Shown here one piece after another: positions 47,859-59,951 of a DNA stretch of 64,000 nt (position 1 is its first letter; each line of letters opens with the position of its first letter). Both the position numbers and the translations under genes were made by a program. The DNA comes from Ulva prolifera (Eukaryota; Chlorophyta; Ulvophyceae; Ulvales; Ulvaceae): contig CM041196.1 in assembly GCA_023078555.1 (NCBI GenBank), positions 12,418,985 through 12,482,984 on the forward strand. Direction: 5' to 3'. The notes under the pieces were generated by a model, which saw nothing but the letters and a program-made list of their open reading frames with translations, was not told the DNA's origin and did no database searches.

Positions 47859-49470
47859 CTACTCCCAGGAAATCAGGGAGATCTTCAGGGCCTCCGACCA
47901 CTGCTGCCCGCTGCCACACGCCCCCGTGTTGCGCTCCGTCGGCGTCACCCACTCCGACACCCCCGCCCCGAACGACCGCGAGAACAGCACCGGCAGCGAG
48001 TCCAGCAGCATCTCGTCCGTCACGGCCATCTCCACCGGGTGCACCAGCCACAGTGTCGCCCGGTCCCGCACGGCCTTCCGCAGCACCTGCCGCAAGTGCC
48101 CCCGCGGCGGAAACGCAAAGCACACCGGCTGCCGCCGCGTCGGCAGCGGCACAGACACATCCGCGAGTCGCGTGCGCCCCGCCGCGACCGCGACCGCATG
48201 CATGACGACCCCGCTCCGCCGCGCGCGCGACCCCCCCGTCTCGCACCCCTCCGCGCTCTTCCGCAACGCACTCTCGCCGCCCAGAACCCCTGCCCCGCCG
48301 GGGCCGCTGCCTCCCCCGGGGCCCCCCTCCATCGCCCCCCTCCGCATCTGGCGTAGCGCCTGTGGCCACATCCCCCAGTTGTGTGCATACGCGTCCATGC
48401 CAATGCATGAGCGGTCCCAGATCTCGGCAAAGTAGAGGGGGCACTGGTGTGCTTCCTCGCTCGCAAAGAGGTCGATGTCGGGTGGCCACGGGTGGCTCCC
48501 CCACCGCTGCTGTGACATTGCGGCGTGTCGTGCCTCTTCTAGAATCTTCATGACCTACACAGCGATCCGCAGGCTTGAGTGAGCTGCTTGATCCGCCGAA
48601 CGCGATCACAGATGCGTATGAATGAAAACACCCGCAGCGCATCGGCGAATCTCTGCAGCTGAAACAATGTGCTAGAGCTTCTGAACATACTTGACAGGTC
48701 CTGCTTGTGATTCCAAGGGTGCAGCCAAAACAGGGTGGTACAGGAACAACCTAACTCATTCAAGGTATCCGAGTTGGAGGCCCGCGCTCAGGATAGCAGC
48801 ACAGGAGCATGGGTGGCTGAGCCTCGCCTAATCGAGGTGCTGCAGCTTTTTTTTCAGCTCAGGTGTGCAGCACTGGGAGTGCACATGTGCCGTGTGTGGT
48901 GTCATCAGATTACTTGCATGGTCCGAGCACGCGATGCTCATGATGCTGCCTTCCTCTGTGTGTCTCTTGGTCACACCGGTGTGGAACTGTACTTGGGATG
49001 GGAGATGGGCGCACCGTGTCCGTGAGGGCTGTCCTATCTAGATGCCAATCAGTAGCATCCTTCGGCTTGGTCAGGTAGTCTGCTCTCTGCATCAGCTCTG
49101 AGTCGCGAGGCTGCCATTGGAACGAGAGGTTCAGGTTGTGTGCCTGCGCCAGAGCTCGGATTTCTCTGACGATGGGGCTGCAGTCTTCAGGGCAGGTGAC
49201 GCCCTTCGCCACTTGGATGGAGCCCTGATTGTCGTTGATGATTTCAACGTCCGCGCGGTTGCTCAGTTCTTCTGGACGTCTGGACCGGATGTACTGCTCG
49301 AGAGCCACGAGCATGCCGCACAGCTCAGTGTATCTAGTGTCGCCTGCGGGCATCCTGTTCTGACCTGATGCGATGGCGGTGGACATACACCACCGCTCAC
49401 TTGGCACGAACGCCCCATGATGTGTGTTGCTGGAGTCTACGGCGATTTCCGCTCGGGATGGCGCCTGTGG
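47859..49470 (-). mobile_element. Relic of a retroelement pol, RNase H and following domain
   Basis: Two blocks on the - strand. The first (about 49.47-49.02 kb) has an RNase H-like pattern: DSSNTHHGAFV, TELCGMLVALEQY, IINDNQGS and QPRDSELMQRADYLTKP. The second (about 48.55-47.86 kb) has DIDLFASEEAHQCPLYF and IGMDAYAHNWG, then FAFPPRGHLRQVLRK; this DLFA/WDA-type domain follows RNase H in DIRS-like and some other eukaryotic retroelements. The blocks are separated by about 470 bases and no RT, recombinase or LTR is found. It is a partial fossil; family assignment is tentative. Confidence 0.5.
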
Positions 49471-52067
49471 TTGATGTGCGGAAGCTGCGACGATGCCTGT
49501 ATCCCGTCAACAAAGCCGGTTTGAACTTGCGCAGAAGCTGGATCAGGAAGCAAACCATTTCAGCGCAAGCATACACATGGATGTGCTAGTCAATGGTGCA
49601 TGCTCAAGCTTGTACATGCACATCTTACAGTGATGTGCACTCCCGTTCTGCAGCATGAGGTTGTGGGCACTCCCGAATGAGAATGGTCAATGACTTTCTG
49701 AAAGAGATCCCGAATCACCACTAGACTCACACCTTTCCTCAGCAGAGCTTTCGGTCTGTTTGTGGGGCAAGTCGGACTTTCGCGTCGGTGGAAGTTCGCA
49801 CGCTCACGGAATGGCCTACAGACATCCATTGCAGACCTGCTGACCAAACGACCTACCAATTCCGCCGAATAAAATCAGGCTACAATATTGACGATATTTG
49901 TATTAGCAGATTTTGAGAACTCCTCGAAAAGCTGTGCACACCGACACTAAGGCGTAGCGACAAACACCCCGCTCGACATCGCCAACTCATGCAATGGCGC
50001 ACTGTCACACGTCAGACAACAACATACATACGTAATGCGTGTGAAACACGGTCGTGCTCCGATGATGGCGGGTGATTTATGATTGAGTCCGCTACGAAAT
50101 CCAGCGCATCGCGATCGGGCTGGCCTCGAATTTACATGCACAGGTGTCGACGCTTCCGACAACTTGCATGGCGATGCCGACACGAACCGGGATCGCTTGA
50201 ATTGCAGGTGCAGTACGTGTGTGGCACGCAGCTCTGGGCACACGATAGCCTCGTCCGGCTGTCGGTCACTGTTCTGGGGATAGGCAACTGGAGCCCACTA
50301 GCGAGCCGCGCACGATGACACCACACACTGATGAAACGTGCAGAACATCTCCCACAAAGAGCGTGCACCAGCGATTTCTTGCAAATTCCTCGTGTGGAGT
50401 ATGCCTGCAACGTGCAAAGTGCATTGTCTTCAACAGGCCTAGGCTGTCGGACGTATCTCGAGTCGTTTCGAATCTAAACTTTAAGCTCCACGATAGGGAC
50501 ATACAAGGAGTTCCTGATGGATTGTATTTCGACGGGCACATGGCAGGCCAGTCCATGTTCTGCAGTCATGACGGAAACAGGCGCGCTGAATCCAGATGTC
50601 TTGTATTGCACGTAGAGCCCCACCAGCATTGTAACAATCTGTGCAATGCGTCTCGCTGCTACCACCACCTACTGCTACCATCAAGTCATCTGTGCACTGG
50701 TACATAATATGTGCAGGGTCACCTACAATGGCATGACACACTGCACTCATTAAACATAGTGGTCTACACATTTGCACCAACGTCTGATGATGCCTTCCCC
50801 CTGCATCCTACATCATACACAGGCCACATCACGGCGACCTGTGTCTCAGCTCACCCCTGCATGCTTTGTACATGCATGCAGCACAAGGCCATGGTGCCCC
50901 ACGCAAGTGCATGTGTTCCAGCCCTTGCTGCATACGAGGCCAAAACCGCGCGGGGCACCATATGGTCTACAGCAGCGGGCGCCGCAGCACACAGCACGGC
51001 CACAGCCGGTAGATGGCCGCCGGCGGCAGCCCATGCACGTGCGCTGGTGCGGCCGCTGGTACACCTGTTCACCTGGTGGGGCGGCGCAGCCTCCGCAGAG
51101 GGGCATGCAGCCGGCGCCCGGCCATGGCCCGCTCGGCCTGATCCCTATACGACCTGAATGCTACCACAAGCACATGCAACGCATCGACACTCTGTCAACG
51201 ACCTCACTCTACCGCACACCAGCCCGTCCACCCCCCTCTCCACTGGACCATTCCGCGCCCCCTCATTCGCCCCTCAGGCAGCACCGGCGACACCCCTTGA
51301 TCAACACGTCCACAGTGTCCTAAATCTGCAACACGACACGAAAAGGCCATCGCCGCCGGCCGTCAGACACACAGGCCAACCTGAACAGGTTGCGCCAGAG
51401 GAACAGCAGCGCACGCATGGCAGCACATGCGCCCCTCGGCTCGCATGTGCGCCTGCGCAGGCACGCTGGCAGCGCGACGTGCGCCGATGCGCACACCGTA
51501 TGACACCGCAGGGAGACCACCGCCCGCCGCCACTGCTAGCCGCCTTGGACCTGGCCCCGCTGCCTGTGCGCACCGCGCACTGAGAGTCATACACGCTGTC
51601 GCACCGCCGTTGGAGATGAGGGGGTGGGGTGAAAGGGGGGGGGGGAGGTGTGAATGGCGGGCACAGCTGGACTTGCCTGTGTGGGGGCTGCCGCATGCGC
51701 GCTGCAACACATGCTGGTGCGGCATGCATGGACGCTGAACGGCAACAAGCCACCGGGGCGGAGTGGCGACGGTGGTGCGCTGTGGAGGGTCATCTGAAGG
51801 GGCAGCGGCACAGCTGCCAACCTAGTGGAGCATGTGCATCCTAGCCCTGCTCATCCCACGCCGGCCTCGAGCGGTGGCGCCGCATTTCAACACGCTGAGG
51901 CCGATCACGATGGAGGCGCCAGCGTACCCTGGGTCGCACCCGCACAGGCGAGACCCACTAAAAGAGGGGAGCAGCGCCGCGACGCACGGAAGCTGAAACG
52001 GCGCAGATGGACGGGCCGTCAGAGATTCAGAGAATACAATCAATGGAAGTCGTGTGCAGTGACACGG
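49471..52067. other. Gene-free stretch
   Basis: GC-rich frames on both strands at 50.7-51.8 kb show no domain or matching splice phases. An 11-base G run lies at 51635-51645. Confidence 0.4.
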
Positions 52068-55000
52068 TCAGCTGGCCGCGGTGCGGTTGGACGACGAGCT
52101 GCCCCCAGACCCCACGGCCCACCGCTCGGAGCTGCCGTCCGCCACCACAAACTCCACCGCGCCACTCGGCTGCCGCGCGTCCGAGCCAGTCGGCCGCGGC
52201 CGCGGCTGCAGACCCGCGCGCTCGCACGCGCCCACCAGCACCGAGCGCTCCGGCTTGACCGACGTGGCGGCCGCGGCGGAGCATGCGCTGCCGTCGCTCA
52301 CAACGCCGCCGTCGGCGCCGGCGCTGACGTCGGCGACCCACATGCGGTGCTCCGTGAAGCCGCGGTGTGCGCGGCTCGGGTACACGGTCGCACGCGTGAT
52401 CACCATGTCGGACACCAGGAGCTCCCGGGTCAGCACCGTGAGGTCCAGCCGTGGCAGGGAAGACTGCATGCAAACACTTGTGTTAATTCACACGCCATGA
52501 TTCGATTATTCCCACTAGCCATCACCACAACTTAGGCTGTTGCACTGAAAGCCCCCCAACAACCCCCCCCCCCCCCCCCCCCTTCGCCACACCACAAAGG
52601 CCCACGCCCTGCCCAAATTGACAGGAACAAATAAATCAGCTGCCCATGACTTCCGCTGCAACCCCGACTGTCTGCGAACAGCGCTTCCCGCCTCATCCCC
52701 GCATGTTATCAAGCAGAGCTCCAGGCCGCACCTGCCGCGTAAACAGCCGCATCTCCCGCCCGATCGGCGCGCCCCGCGTGATCGCCGCCTTGAGCATCTC
52801 CGCCAGCCGCCGCCCCTTCACGTCGTCGTAGTCCGGGCCGCCGAGCCGCGGCCGCACATAGAACTCGACCGACGCGTGCCACGCGTGGTCCGCGGCGGCC
52901 GCGCCGGCGGGCCCCACCGCCGCCGGCGCCTCGGCGTCGAGCGTCGCGTGGAAGATGTCAAAGTCGAGGTCGACGAACGTGCACACGAGGTCGAAGAAGA
53001 GCTTCGCGCGGTCCTGGCACAGCACGCGCACGAACCAGTACTTGCGCAGCGGCGCGTACGTCACCTTCACGTCCGGCTGCATGCGGGCATGGGGTCGGTC
53101 AGGTGGTACAGGCCCGCGCTACATCAGAGTGAACAGGAGGGAGGGGGTGAGGGGATACTGTTGATCGTGATTTGCACCCCCTGATCAGGGGTATAAACGA
53201 GGCCACTGCCGCGGACTCCTATTTGGGCGGTAGATCGTAGACACACACCGCCGGCCTGCTCTCCGGGGCCGCCTGCTCTCTGCGCCCGGCCTGCTTTCAA
53301 GGGCCGCCTGCCTGCCTGCCGAGGGGTCCTTAGACCAGACATTGTCAACACACAGCAGCGCCGGGGATACACATACCCAGTGCTGCTCACGGGTGCGCTG
53401 TGCGTCTCAGAAGCCGCTCCCACGGCTGCAGCGCAACGAGGAGGCACGCACAACGACCCTCACACACAACTGTATGCACACGACCGCACCCGCGTCAGCC
53501 CTGACATGCAAGCGGGAGCGCGGCAAGAGGCCGAGGCCGGGGGGCCACGCACCTGCCAGGGGTTGCTCGGGTCCCCGAGGGCGCCCAGCGTGCGCATGAG
53601 GTCCGCGGCGCGCGCCGCGCCCGCGGCGCCGTTCATAGAGTTGTTGAGAGTGCCCCAGCCGCCGCCCCACCACGACGCGCCGCCGTCACGCGACGTCCGC
53701 AGCGACCCCGAGTCCCCGCGCTGCTCCGGCTGCGTCAGGCACGACGTCGCCGTGCTGTGCCGCACCTGCTCCGCCTCGTAGTCCCGCAGCTCGTCCTGCA
53801 GCATCAGCTTGTGCAGCCGCCGCTCGTGGTGCACGTGGGAGGGGTGGACCTGCATGCGTGCTTGCAATGGCGGCGCGAACTGGGCAGCACATGGACGGCA
53901 GGGGGGGCTGTTTGGGCAGGGGGGGCGTGGTAGGCTAGCCACGCCGTGACGAGGTGTAGACGGCCAAGATTCTAAGACTGCGGTGGCACCTGGACCAAGA
54001 TGCTCAGACCACGGTGTACCTGGGACACAATGCATGTGCTCTGCGCTGCTGACAGACCCCCGCGGCGGTGTTTAACACTCCACGGTCACGCATGACCATG
54101 GCGAGGATTTCCATCTCGAAGCCCAGGAATCGATGGGGACAGTGAAGCACGGAGTGCCTATCTCTTGATCCCATGCGATGGCAATGATGACTAGATGCTA
54201 TGGAAACGGCTATCAGGGCTCATCGAGGGGGGCCGCTTGCGTGGCGATGGCCTCGAGCTGGTTGCAGTGGGTAGGAACTTCTGAATCATGACATGGACTC
54301 ATGGCTGACAGGCTTCGCCGGTTGCATGCAACGACTGTGTCAGATGCATGCAATGATGGTACATGACGGCAGTGATTCTCTGAGAAGAGCTGCACATCGG
54401 GGGATTTCCAGCAGACGATGCAACGTTTCTCCGTCAACCGGGGTAGTCATAGATGGCAGCACATCTATGTGGTGCACAATTGAAGCTGGCATGCGGAGTT
54501 CCGCAAGGATGTCAGTTGTGGAGCAGGTGGACAATTGATGAGGGCGCACACCACGGATTCGAGTTCGACCACTGCACTCTCTTCAGAGCCTCCCATGATC
54601 TCGAAGAGGACGCTGTGGAGCCTGAGCCAGTTGGCAGTGACTGTCAGAGGGTAGCGGACATCGTTGACGCCAAGGACGAACGTCGCTCTGTCCTTGCTTG
54701 TCCATGTGGATGCACTCCACACTTCGCATTGGTACTCATGGAGGCACGTCATGATGTCTGCGAGGAGCCCCTGGCGGTCCTTGCCAAGCATGTCGACCAC
54801 TTGGCATGGGCCTTTGTCGATTCCTTCACAAATCTATCAGTATGGGTACTGTCGCAATTGCTTTCGGGGATGGCAGGTACGTGTTTCAACTTGTCATTGC
54901 ACAGCGTGCCTGTCGCACCTGCTTCTGCGATGATGGTTTCATCAGCATCGAAATTGATGTTCAAGACCTGCATAACATTTGATCTGCTTGTATGTTGCAA

Positions 55001-55633
55001 TCGACACCTTTGTCTGTGATCTGCTGTGAAGGTAACCGACCTTCTCTATTGTCTTGATCTTCTTTTGATCTTTGAGAGGAGCAGCATTGTCTATTACACA
55101 GAATTCTGCAAGGTGCAAACATGTGAAGTGTTTCTGGGCTGGTATGGAAAGTGAAGCTGCCCACCAAAGCTGCCCACCATCTACATCGATAAGCATAGGA
55201 TGAGAAATCACACCGTCGACGAACCATCCACCGTCTGATGTGATCCTCGCTTTCGTAAATTGCAAACCCAATTCTGTCAGACATTGAACAACCTGCGCTG
55301 CGGCCCGAGCCAATTGTTGTCTGCCACACGAACCGGTGTAAGACGCATGGCAGAAACGAGTGCGGTTACGAGCACAGACTTGCAGCGCACCTCAATCAAT
55401 GTCCCTGGGCGATTGGCACTGTCCAGAGTGATCAGAGTGCCTTTCTCTTCGATCTTTATACGAATGTTGGGTGGATGTACGCGCAGTTCCAGCGTCTCAT
55501 AGTCGAGTAGGTTTCCGTCCTTTGTGACTGCGCGAGGGACCTCGTTGTGTGACTTCTCATTCTCACGGTACTCTTCGAAGGTTGCCTTGCTGAAGATTCG
55601 GCTGGCTCTGTTTCTCAATATGTACGCCCCCAT
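52068..55633 (-). CDS. ACT domain repeat (ACR) protein, four ACT domains
   Basis: Eight exons whose phases all close: 55633-55391, 55292-55214, 55105-55041, 54967-54919, 54823-54555, 53849-53553, 53076-52732, 52463-52068; 1743 bp, 580 aa, ATG to TGA. ACT1 contains TLITLDSANRPGTLIEV and ITSDGGWFVDEFCVID, which match plant ACR proteins closely. ACT2 has MLGKDRQGLLADIM and CEVWSASTWTSKDRATF. A conserved segment HHERRLHKLM with RDYE follows, as in plant ACRs. ACT3 has VLCQDRAKLFFDLVCTFVD and FDIFHATLD; ACT4 has VLTRELLVSDMVITRATVYP. ACT domains bind amino acids; plant ACRs are thought to sense them, related to the regulatory tail of bacterial GlnD. No uridylyltransferase or other catalytic domain is attached. 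The 580-residue length exceeds the usual plant size (about 420-480) because of Gly/Ala/Ser-rich insertions. Confidence 0.9.
52563..52582 (+). repeat. Poly-C tract in an ACR intron
   Basis: A run of 20 Cs inside the last intron (52731-52464) of the ACR gene; on the sense strand it is a G run. Confidence 0.85.
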
Positions 55634-56459
55634 GAATGCTAGCGCAGGCGTATCTGGGAGGGCGGGGGCAAGTGTGTGTTATCGGAACATCGCAGGCTTT
55701 GACTAAATGCATATATCATGTATCATAGACACTGTTGCACCCTCAAAGCCTCGGCAACTGGCGTCCCAGATACAGCTGGAAACGCCAACACTCGGGGCGC
55801 CGATGCCAAACTGCAACAGTCACGCATGCTGCCACTGCACTCGATCAACTTCGTCCACCACAGCTTCAAATTCTGTGTCAGTGGTTCGACTGAGGCAAAG
55901 CCCGACGGCCCTGCGCGGTCACAGCAACTTGCAGCTAGCGGGCTGGTGCCACATGCATGAAGACATGCTTCGCCTGTGTGCACCCAAGCCCGTAGGCGCC
56001 TAGCGGACGCAAAACATAGGCATCCAGCGTGCAGCCAGCAAATTCTTAGCAAGATGTCAGTGCTGGCGTGAATCGTGGTCACCACATGGCCATGCTAATC
56101 TTGCACACCATGCTGTGACCATGCAGTGCAGGTGGACCAGGCTGTGAAAAACAGTGCTATCCTGACACTGATAAGTATTCCTATCTGCACGCTCATCGTT
56201 ATCAAATACAGGCGGACATGTAGATTGCTAGACAGTCATGTGATGCTCTCTTGTGTGATGATGCACAAATACATCCCGCCGGTGGCCCACAGCACTTTGG
56301 AGCACTCACATACGTGCACAAGCTAAAGAGTGTTCCCAGAAGGTGAAAAAGCGTCTGGTCCAGGCCGTCTGAGGCATGCATCACAATGCTGTGTGTGAAC
56401 ATATTGATGCAGATCGTGTAGCCACTGTAGCTGCACATGCATAGGGCACACATGGCATC

Positions 56460-56561
56460 CAGTGTTGGGTCAACGGGCCCGATCACATAGAACAATTCCA
56501 ACGATGCAGGTTTCATGTCTGGGTGGAAGCCCCGGAAATGATGCAAAGCAACCCAACACTG
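56460..56561. mobile_element. hAT-like MITE copy 2
   Basis: A 102-bp copy with ends CAGTGTTGGGTC/AACCCAACACTG. The flanks ATGGCATC (56452-56459) and GTGGCATC (56562-56569) match at 7 of 8 bases, as for a hAT target duplication. Confidence 0.82.
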
Positions 56562-56573
56562 GTGGCATCGTGG

Positions 56574-56600
56574 CAGCAGCAGCAGCAGCAGCAGCAGAGA
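56574..56600 (+). repeat. CAG trinucleotide run
   Basis: About eight to nine CAG units directly after MITE copy 2; not in a supported gene. Confidence 0.8.
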
Positions 56601-57381
56601 TGCATACAGCACCACTTGTGCTGCACTGACGTTGAATCGCCGCTGCTGCTCATTGTCTTCGGACTAGGGCAGCTGTGGCACAGCTTCCATGCACTGCTCC
56701 CAGGATGCCATCAGCCAATGTGCTTGTTAGGAAGTGTGTCATGCTGTGGTGATCTTGTGTGTTGCCTCCAAACGTCTGTAGCCCGTTTGCTATGTGGAGG
56801 ACACACGGATCGATTAGTAAGCATAAGAAACACAGGATGCTGCGTGTGCGCTGCTGAGATACGCTGTGCTATGGAACTATCTGATACACACGTATCCTGT
56901 GTATACCAGGGTGTCCAGAGGCAGAACTTTGCGTTGATCGCCTACTACAGAGCGCCGTCAAAATGGGTGCTTATGATGATGGTTTGGTGCAGCAAGGATC
57001 ATCCTGTCGAACGGAGTGAGTAGACTTGGTCCAGAATGGTGCTGCATAGATGGCCTTGGGGTCACATGTGGACACTTCCTGCGCTGGTATGGATTAACGA
57101 GGTTCGCATCGATTTTCAACGGAGGCAGGAATGGCTTCGCCAATGGCGTGGCACCACCATCGACGACACGCAGGCGCACTCAATGTATCTATGCATGTCT
57201 CCACTGCAAGGGTCCTTCAAATTGGAAGGTTTTCGAAGCGCCCGTGTTTCGCAAACGATGCCCGCAGGCCACAATTGATCAAACAGATGATGCGGTACAG
57301 TCAATGTGTAATGTTTGCACGTTAGTTATGCAGCCTGGCACCTTCTGATTGCCTCTGTTGTGCGCACCTCCCTCGTTGACC

Positions 57382-58365
57382 ATGACGCAAGGCGACACCC
57401 AGCACACTGGAGAGCAGTTTATGCACACCGAAGAAGATGCTGACGAAGAGATCGACTGGATAGCATTGCTGAGATTTGTACAAATCCCTTCTTCTGTGAG
57501 TTTGTTTGCTTATGTTCGACATTCACCCTGCATATATTCATCTGCTTGCAGGCGTTCGTAGACGAACGTGTCGCCCCGGACATACTCGTGTACAAGGCAG
57601 ACATCATGGCCTCTGTAGAAGATCTTGTGAGTCAACAGGCATGTTTTGAATGATGGAGATTCACATATTCGCATGGCAACATAGGTGATCAAACTTCTGT
57701 GCAACCGCTGCAGACGGAGAAGATAGCAGAGATGGAGACCAACGCTGACCTTGAGCTGGAGCGCATCATATATGAACGAGAAATGCAACGAACTAAGTGG
57801 CTGATCAAAGCATATCACCGCACACGCATCCAGAAACTTGAGCAGCATGTCCAGTACTATCTTCACCATGAGCAATACACAGCCAGGCTTTCCCCAGCCG
57901 AGCTGGAGTACGCCAAACGCTATTTCACGCTGATTGGCAGGTATGCAAGTGCTTTATTCTGCGTCATTTATGACAAAAGAAATTGGTTCCTGCGATATCA
58001 GCTGCTCTGCAGGCATGCGACGCAAATGATACTGAATCAACTCCCGGACGGATATCAGTCGTTCGTGAAAGCATCGCCACAGTCTCAAACAGAGGACATG
58101 GTGCCGGCGCCTGACTTCAAGCACAACACTTTGATGAAAGCGGCGTATCAGAGTGTAGAGATCAGTCCTAGTGAAGATGATCCGTATGGTGCCCCCTGTC
58201 CTGCAACCAACATAGCTGTCCGAGTCTCTTTCTTCATGACGAAATACTACGGTACAAAGGCTTCTGTGCAGGTCTCACATGACCGTCTACCAGGGGGACA
58301 TTATCTTGATACAGTACCACTTGATCAAAGACCTGGTCCTTGCGGAAGAGGTGAGACTGCTTTAG
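57382..58365 (+). CDS. SLD5: GINS complex subunit SLD5
   Basis: Five exons with closing phases: 57382-57477, 57552-57626, 57714-57940, 58013-58183, 58272-58365; 663 bp, 220 aa, close to the 223 aa of human SLD5. The second exon reads AFVDERVAPDIL, the family's conserved N-terminal helix. The A-domain core follows (ELERIIYEREMQRTKWLIKA, YHRTRIQKLEQHVQYYL, LSPAELEYAKRYF), then the B-domain start MVPAPDFKHNTLMKA. The protein ends ILIQYHLIKDLVLAEEVRLL, the family's typical C-terminus. GINS with CDC45 and MCM2-7 forms the replicative helicase in the nucleus. The start is the first in-frame ATG before the acidic leader TEEDADEEIDWIALL. Confidence 0.92.
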
Positions 58366-59413
58366 TGTGGCTGCGAAGCCATACGATTCCCCTGCGTCTC
58401 TCCATGTCGCCCATTAAAATATATTCTTGTGGCCAGTCATCGTCCCGCGATGATGAGTTCAGCTTCAAAAAACTCGGAAACCTGTCTGTGGTTACCAGGC
58501 TTCAAGTGGCATTCGAGATTGTATCGAGGTCCTTGAATGCCATGTTGCCGCTGGTGCTGGTTGAATGCACCAGTGCAGCTTGGACGGGTATGCTGGGTTG
58601 TGATGAACACACGGAAGCTCTTTCCGACAATATTATTTTCCTCCTCTGGACGCTGTTTGTCATCAGTGTAATTGACACATATTTGATGTCCACCTTGCTG
58701 CTGCCCTTGTCCACAAGAACAGGGAAAGAGGTGCACCAGACATCCTCCAGGGACACACACTTGTGTTTACAACAGGAAAAAAACCAGCACATTGTTGCAC
58801 ATACTTTTCGTGGCCTGTGGAGGCTGTATGTGTGATGGCATGCTGCAACCACTGCAGCAGCCAGGCCCGTGGCTGAACAGTCTCATGAGGCCAGGACCCC
58901 ACAGCTACGAGACATGAGGAGCTGTGCACAACACTCCGCTGTCATGCAGCCGCTTGTTGAGCACAGCATTGTATCAGTACTCCACAATGAGGTCAGGCAG
59001 CACATGGTTGTGATACCCAGGACGTCTCCATCCGCCATTTAATACAAGTAAGGCATGTCATGTGTTGTTGATGCCAGGTCTTGGCTCCCTACATGCTCCG
59101 TGAATGCCAACTTGAATCTAAACAAACACTTGTGAGCCTGAGAACCGGGCAGGGCAGCGATGCAAACTGGACGATGCGAGGGAGGCGTCTGTCTGGAGAG
59201 AGTGGCCCCTCGCTGCCGGCACTGCGGTGGAAGGCCACACGGACAGGGGCCCCTGGGGAGGAGGGTGCCCCTGCCCGGGCACTGCATCGACGTGGCTGGA
59301 AGTGACAGGCGGGCACGGCTGAGCGTGCTGGCAGGCAGCAGACCAGTGTGCAGAGTGATGCAGATACAGACGCAAGCAACAGACCTGTACACGCTGGTGG
59401 GGCTACTCAGCAT

Positions 59414-59485
59414 ATGTGGTCCCGTAAACTCTGAGTTGTCAATGTCCAAAAGGATACGGCTCAGTAAATTCAGATTTACTTTACC
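59414..59485 (+). repeat. SINE copy 4 (3' end only)
   Basis: The + strand reads gtggtcccgtaaactctgag through to agatttactttac, the same 70-bp 3' end as copies 1-3 in the opposite orientation. Confidence 0.75.
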
Positions 59486-59822
59486 CAGGTGGCAGCCGCA
59501 TCAGTTGTTGCCGATGTGCGCTGATTGGCGGTCTGATGTTTGAAGCAGGGCCAGCTGCCGGATGATTCGAATCAATAGGCACATTCGGCCGCACCCGCTG
59601 TGGCCAAAGCATGGTGCTGATGTTGATGATACCCACTGAGCGGTCAACAACTCCAGCTCCCCCCACGCAGCTGTTGTACCACGCCGCCTAGCCACCTCCA
59701 GACCTGGCTGCAATCAGCTACGTGATCCCAGCCTCTGCACAGCCTCGCCCTGCCGGAACTGCGGCCAATCGGAGCCGGACCAATCTGACATGGGAGGGCG
59801 ACCCATGCGCCGCGCACACCAC

Positions 59823-59951
59823 TCCGCCTCACAGCGTGCCCTCCGCCTCACAGCGTGCCTCACAGCGTGCCCTCCGCCTCACAGCGTGCCTCACAGCGTG
59901 CCCTCCGCCTCACAGCGTGCCTCACAGCGTGCCCTCCGCCTCACAGCGTGC
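59823..59951 (+). repeat. Minisatellite, 31-bp higher-order unit
   Basis: ccctccg recurs at 59839, 59870, 59901 and 59932, an exact 31-base period. Each unit contains two partly matching sub-units of cctcacagcgtg. Confidence 0.88.

Larger units (their letters stand above)
55634..57381. other. Intergenic stretch between divergent ACR and SLD5 genes
   Basis: The two genes point away from each other, so this 1.75 kb should contain both promoters. No TATA box is obvious next to either start. It holds a MITE (56460-56561) and a short CAG run. A frame pair at 56.96-57.35 kb is open on both strands but unrecognised. Confidence 0.5.

Noticed and set aside
50480-50780. Reverse-transcriptase active site (CTDDLMVAV) upstream of the RNase H relic
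   Set aside because: The TDDL motif alone is weak; neighbouring RT motifs are not found in the same or nearby frames.
56958-57348. Frames open on both strands upstream of SLD5
   Set aside because: Neither strand shows a recognisable domain, and the SLD5 model starts cleanly at 57382 without them.
58184-58835. Continuation of the SLD5 fourth-exon frame for about 200 residues
   Set aside because: It does not resemble SLD5 or any other family, whereas splicing at 58183/58272 gives the family's exact C-terminus.
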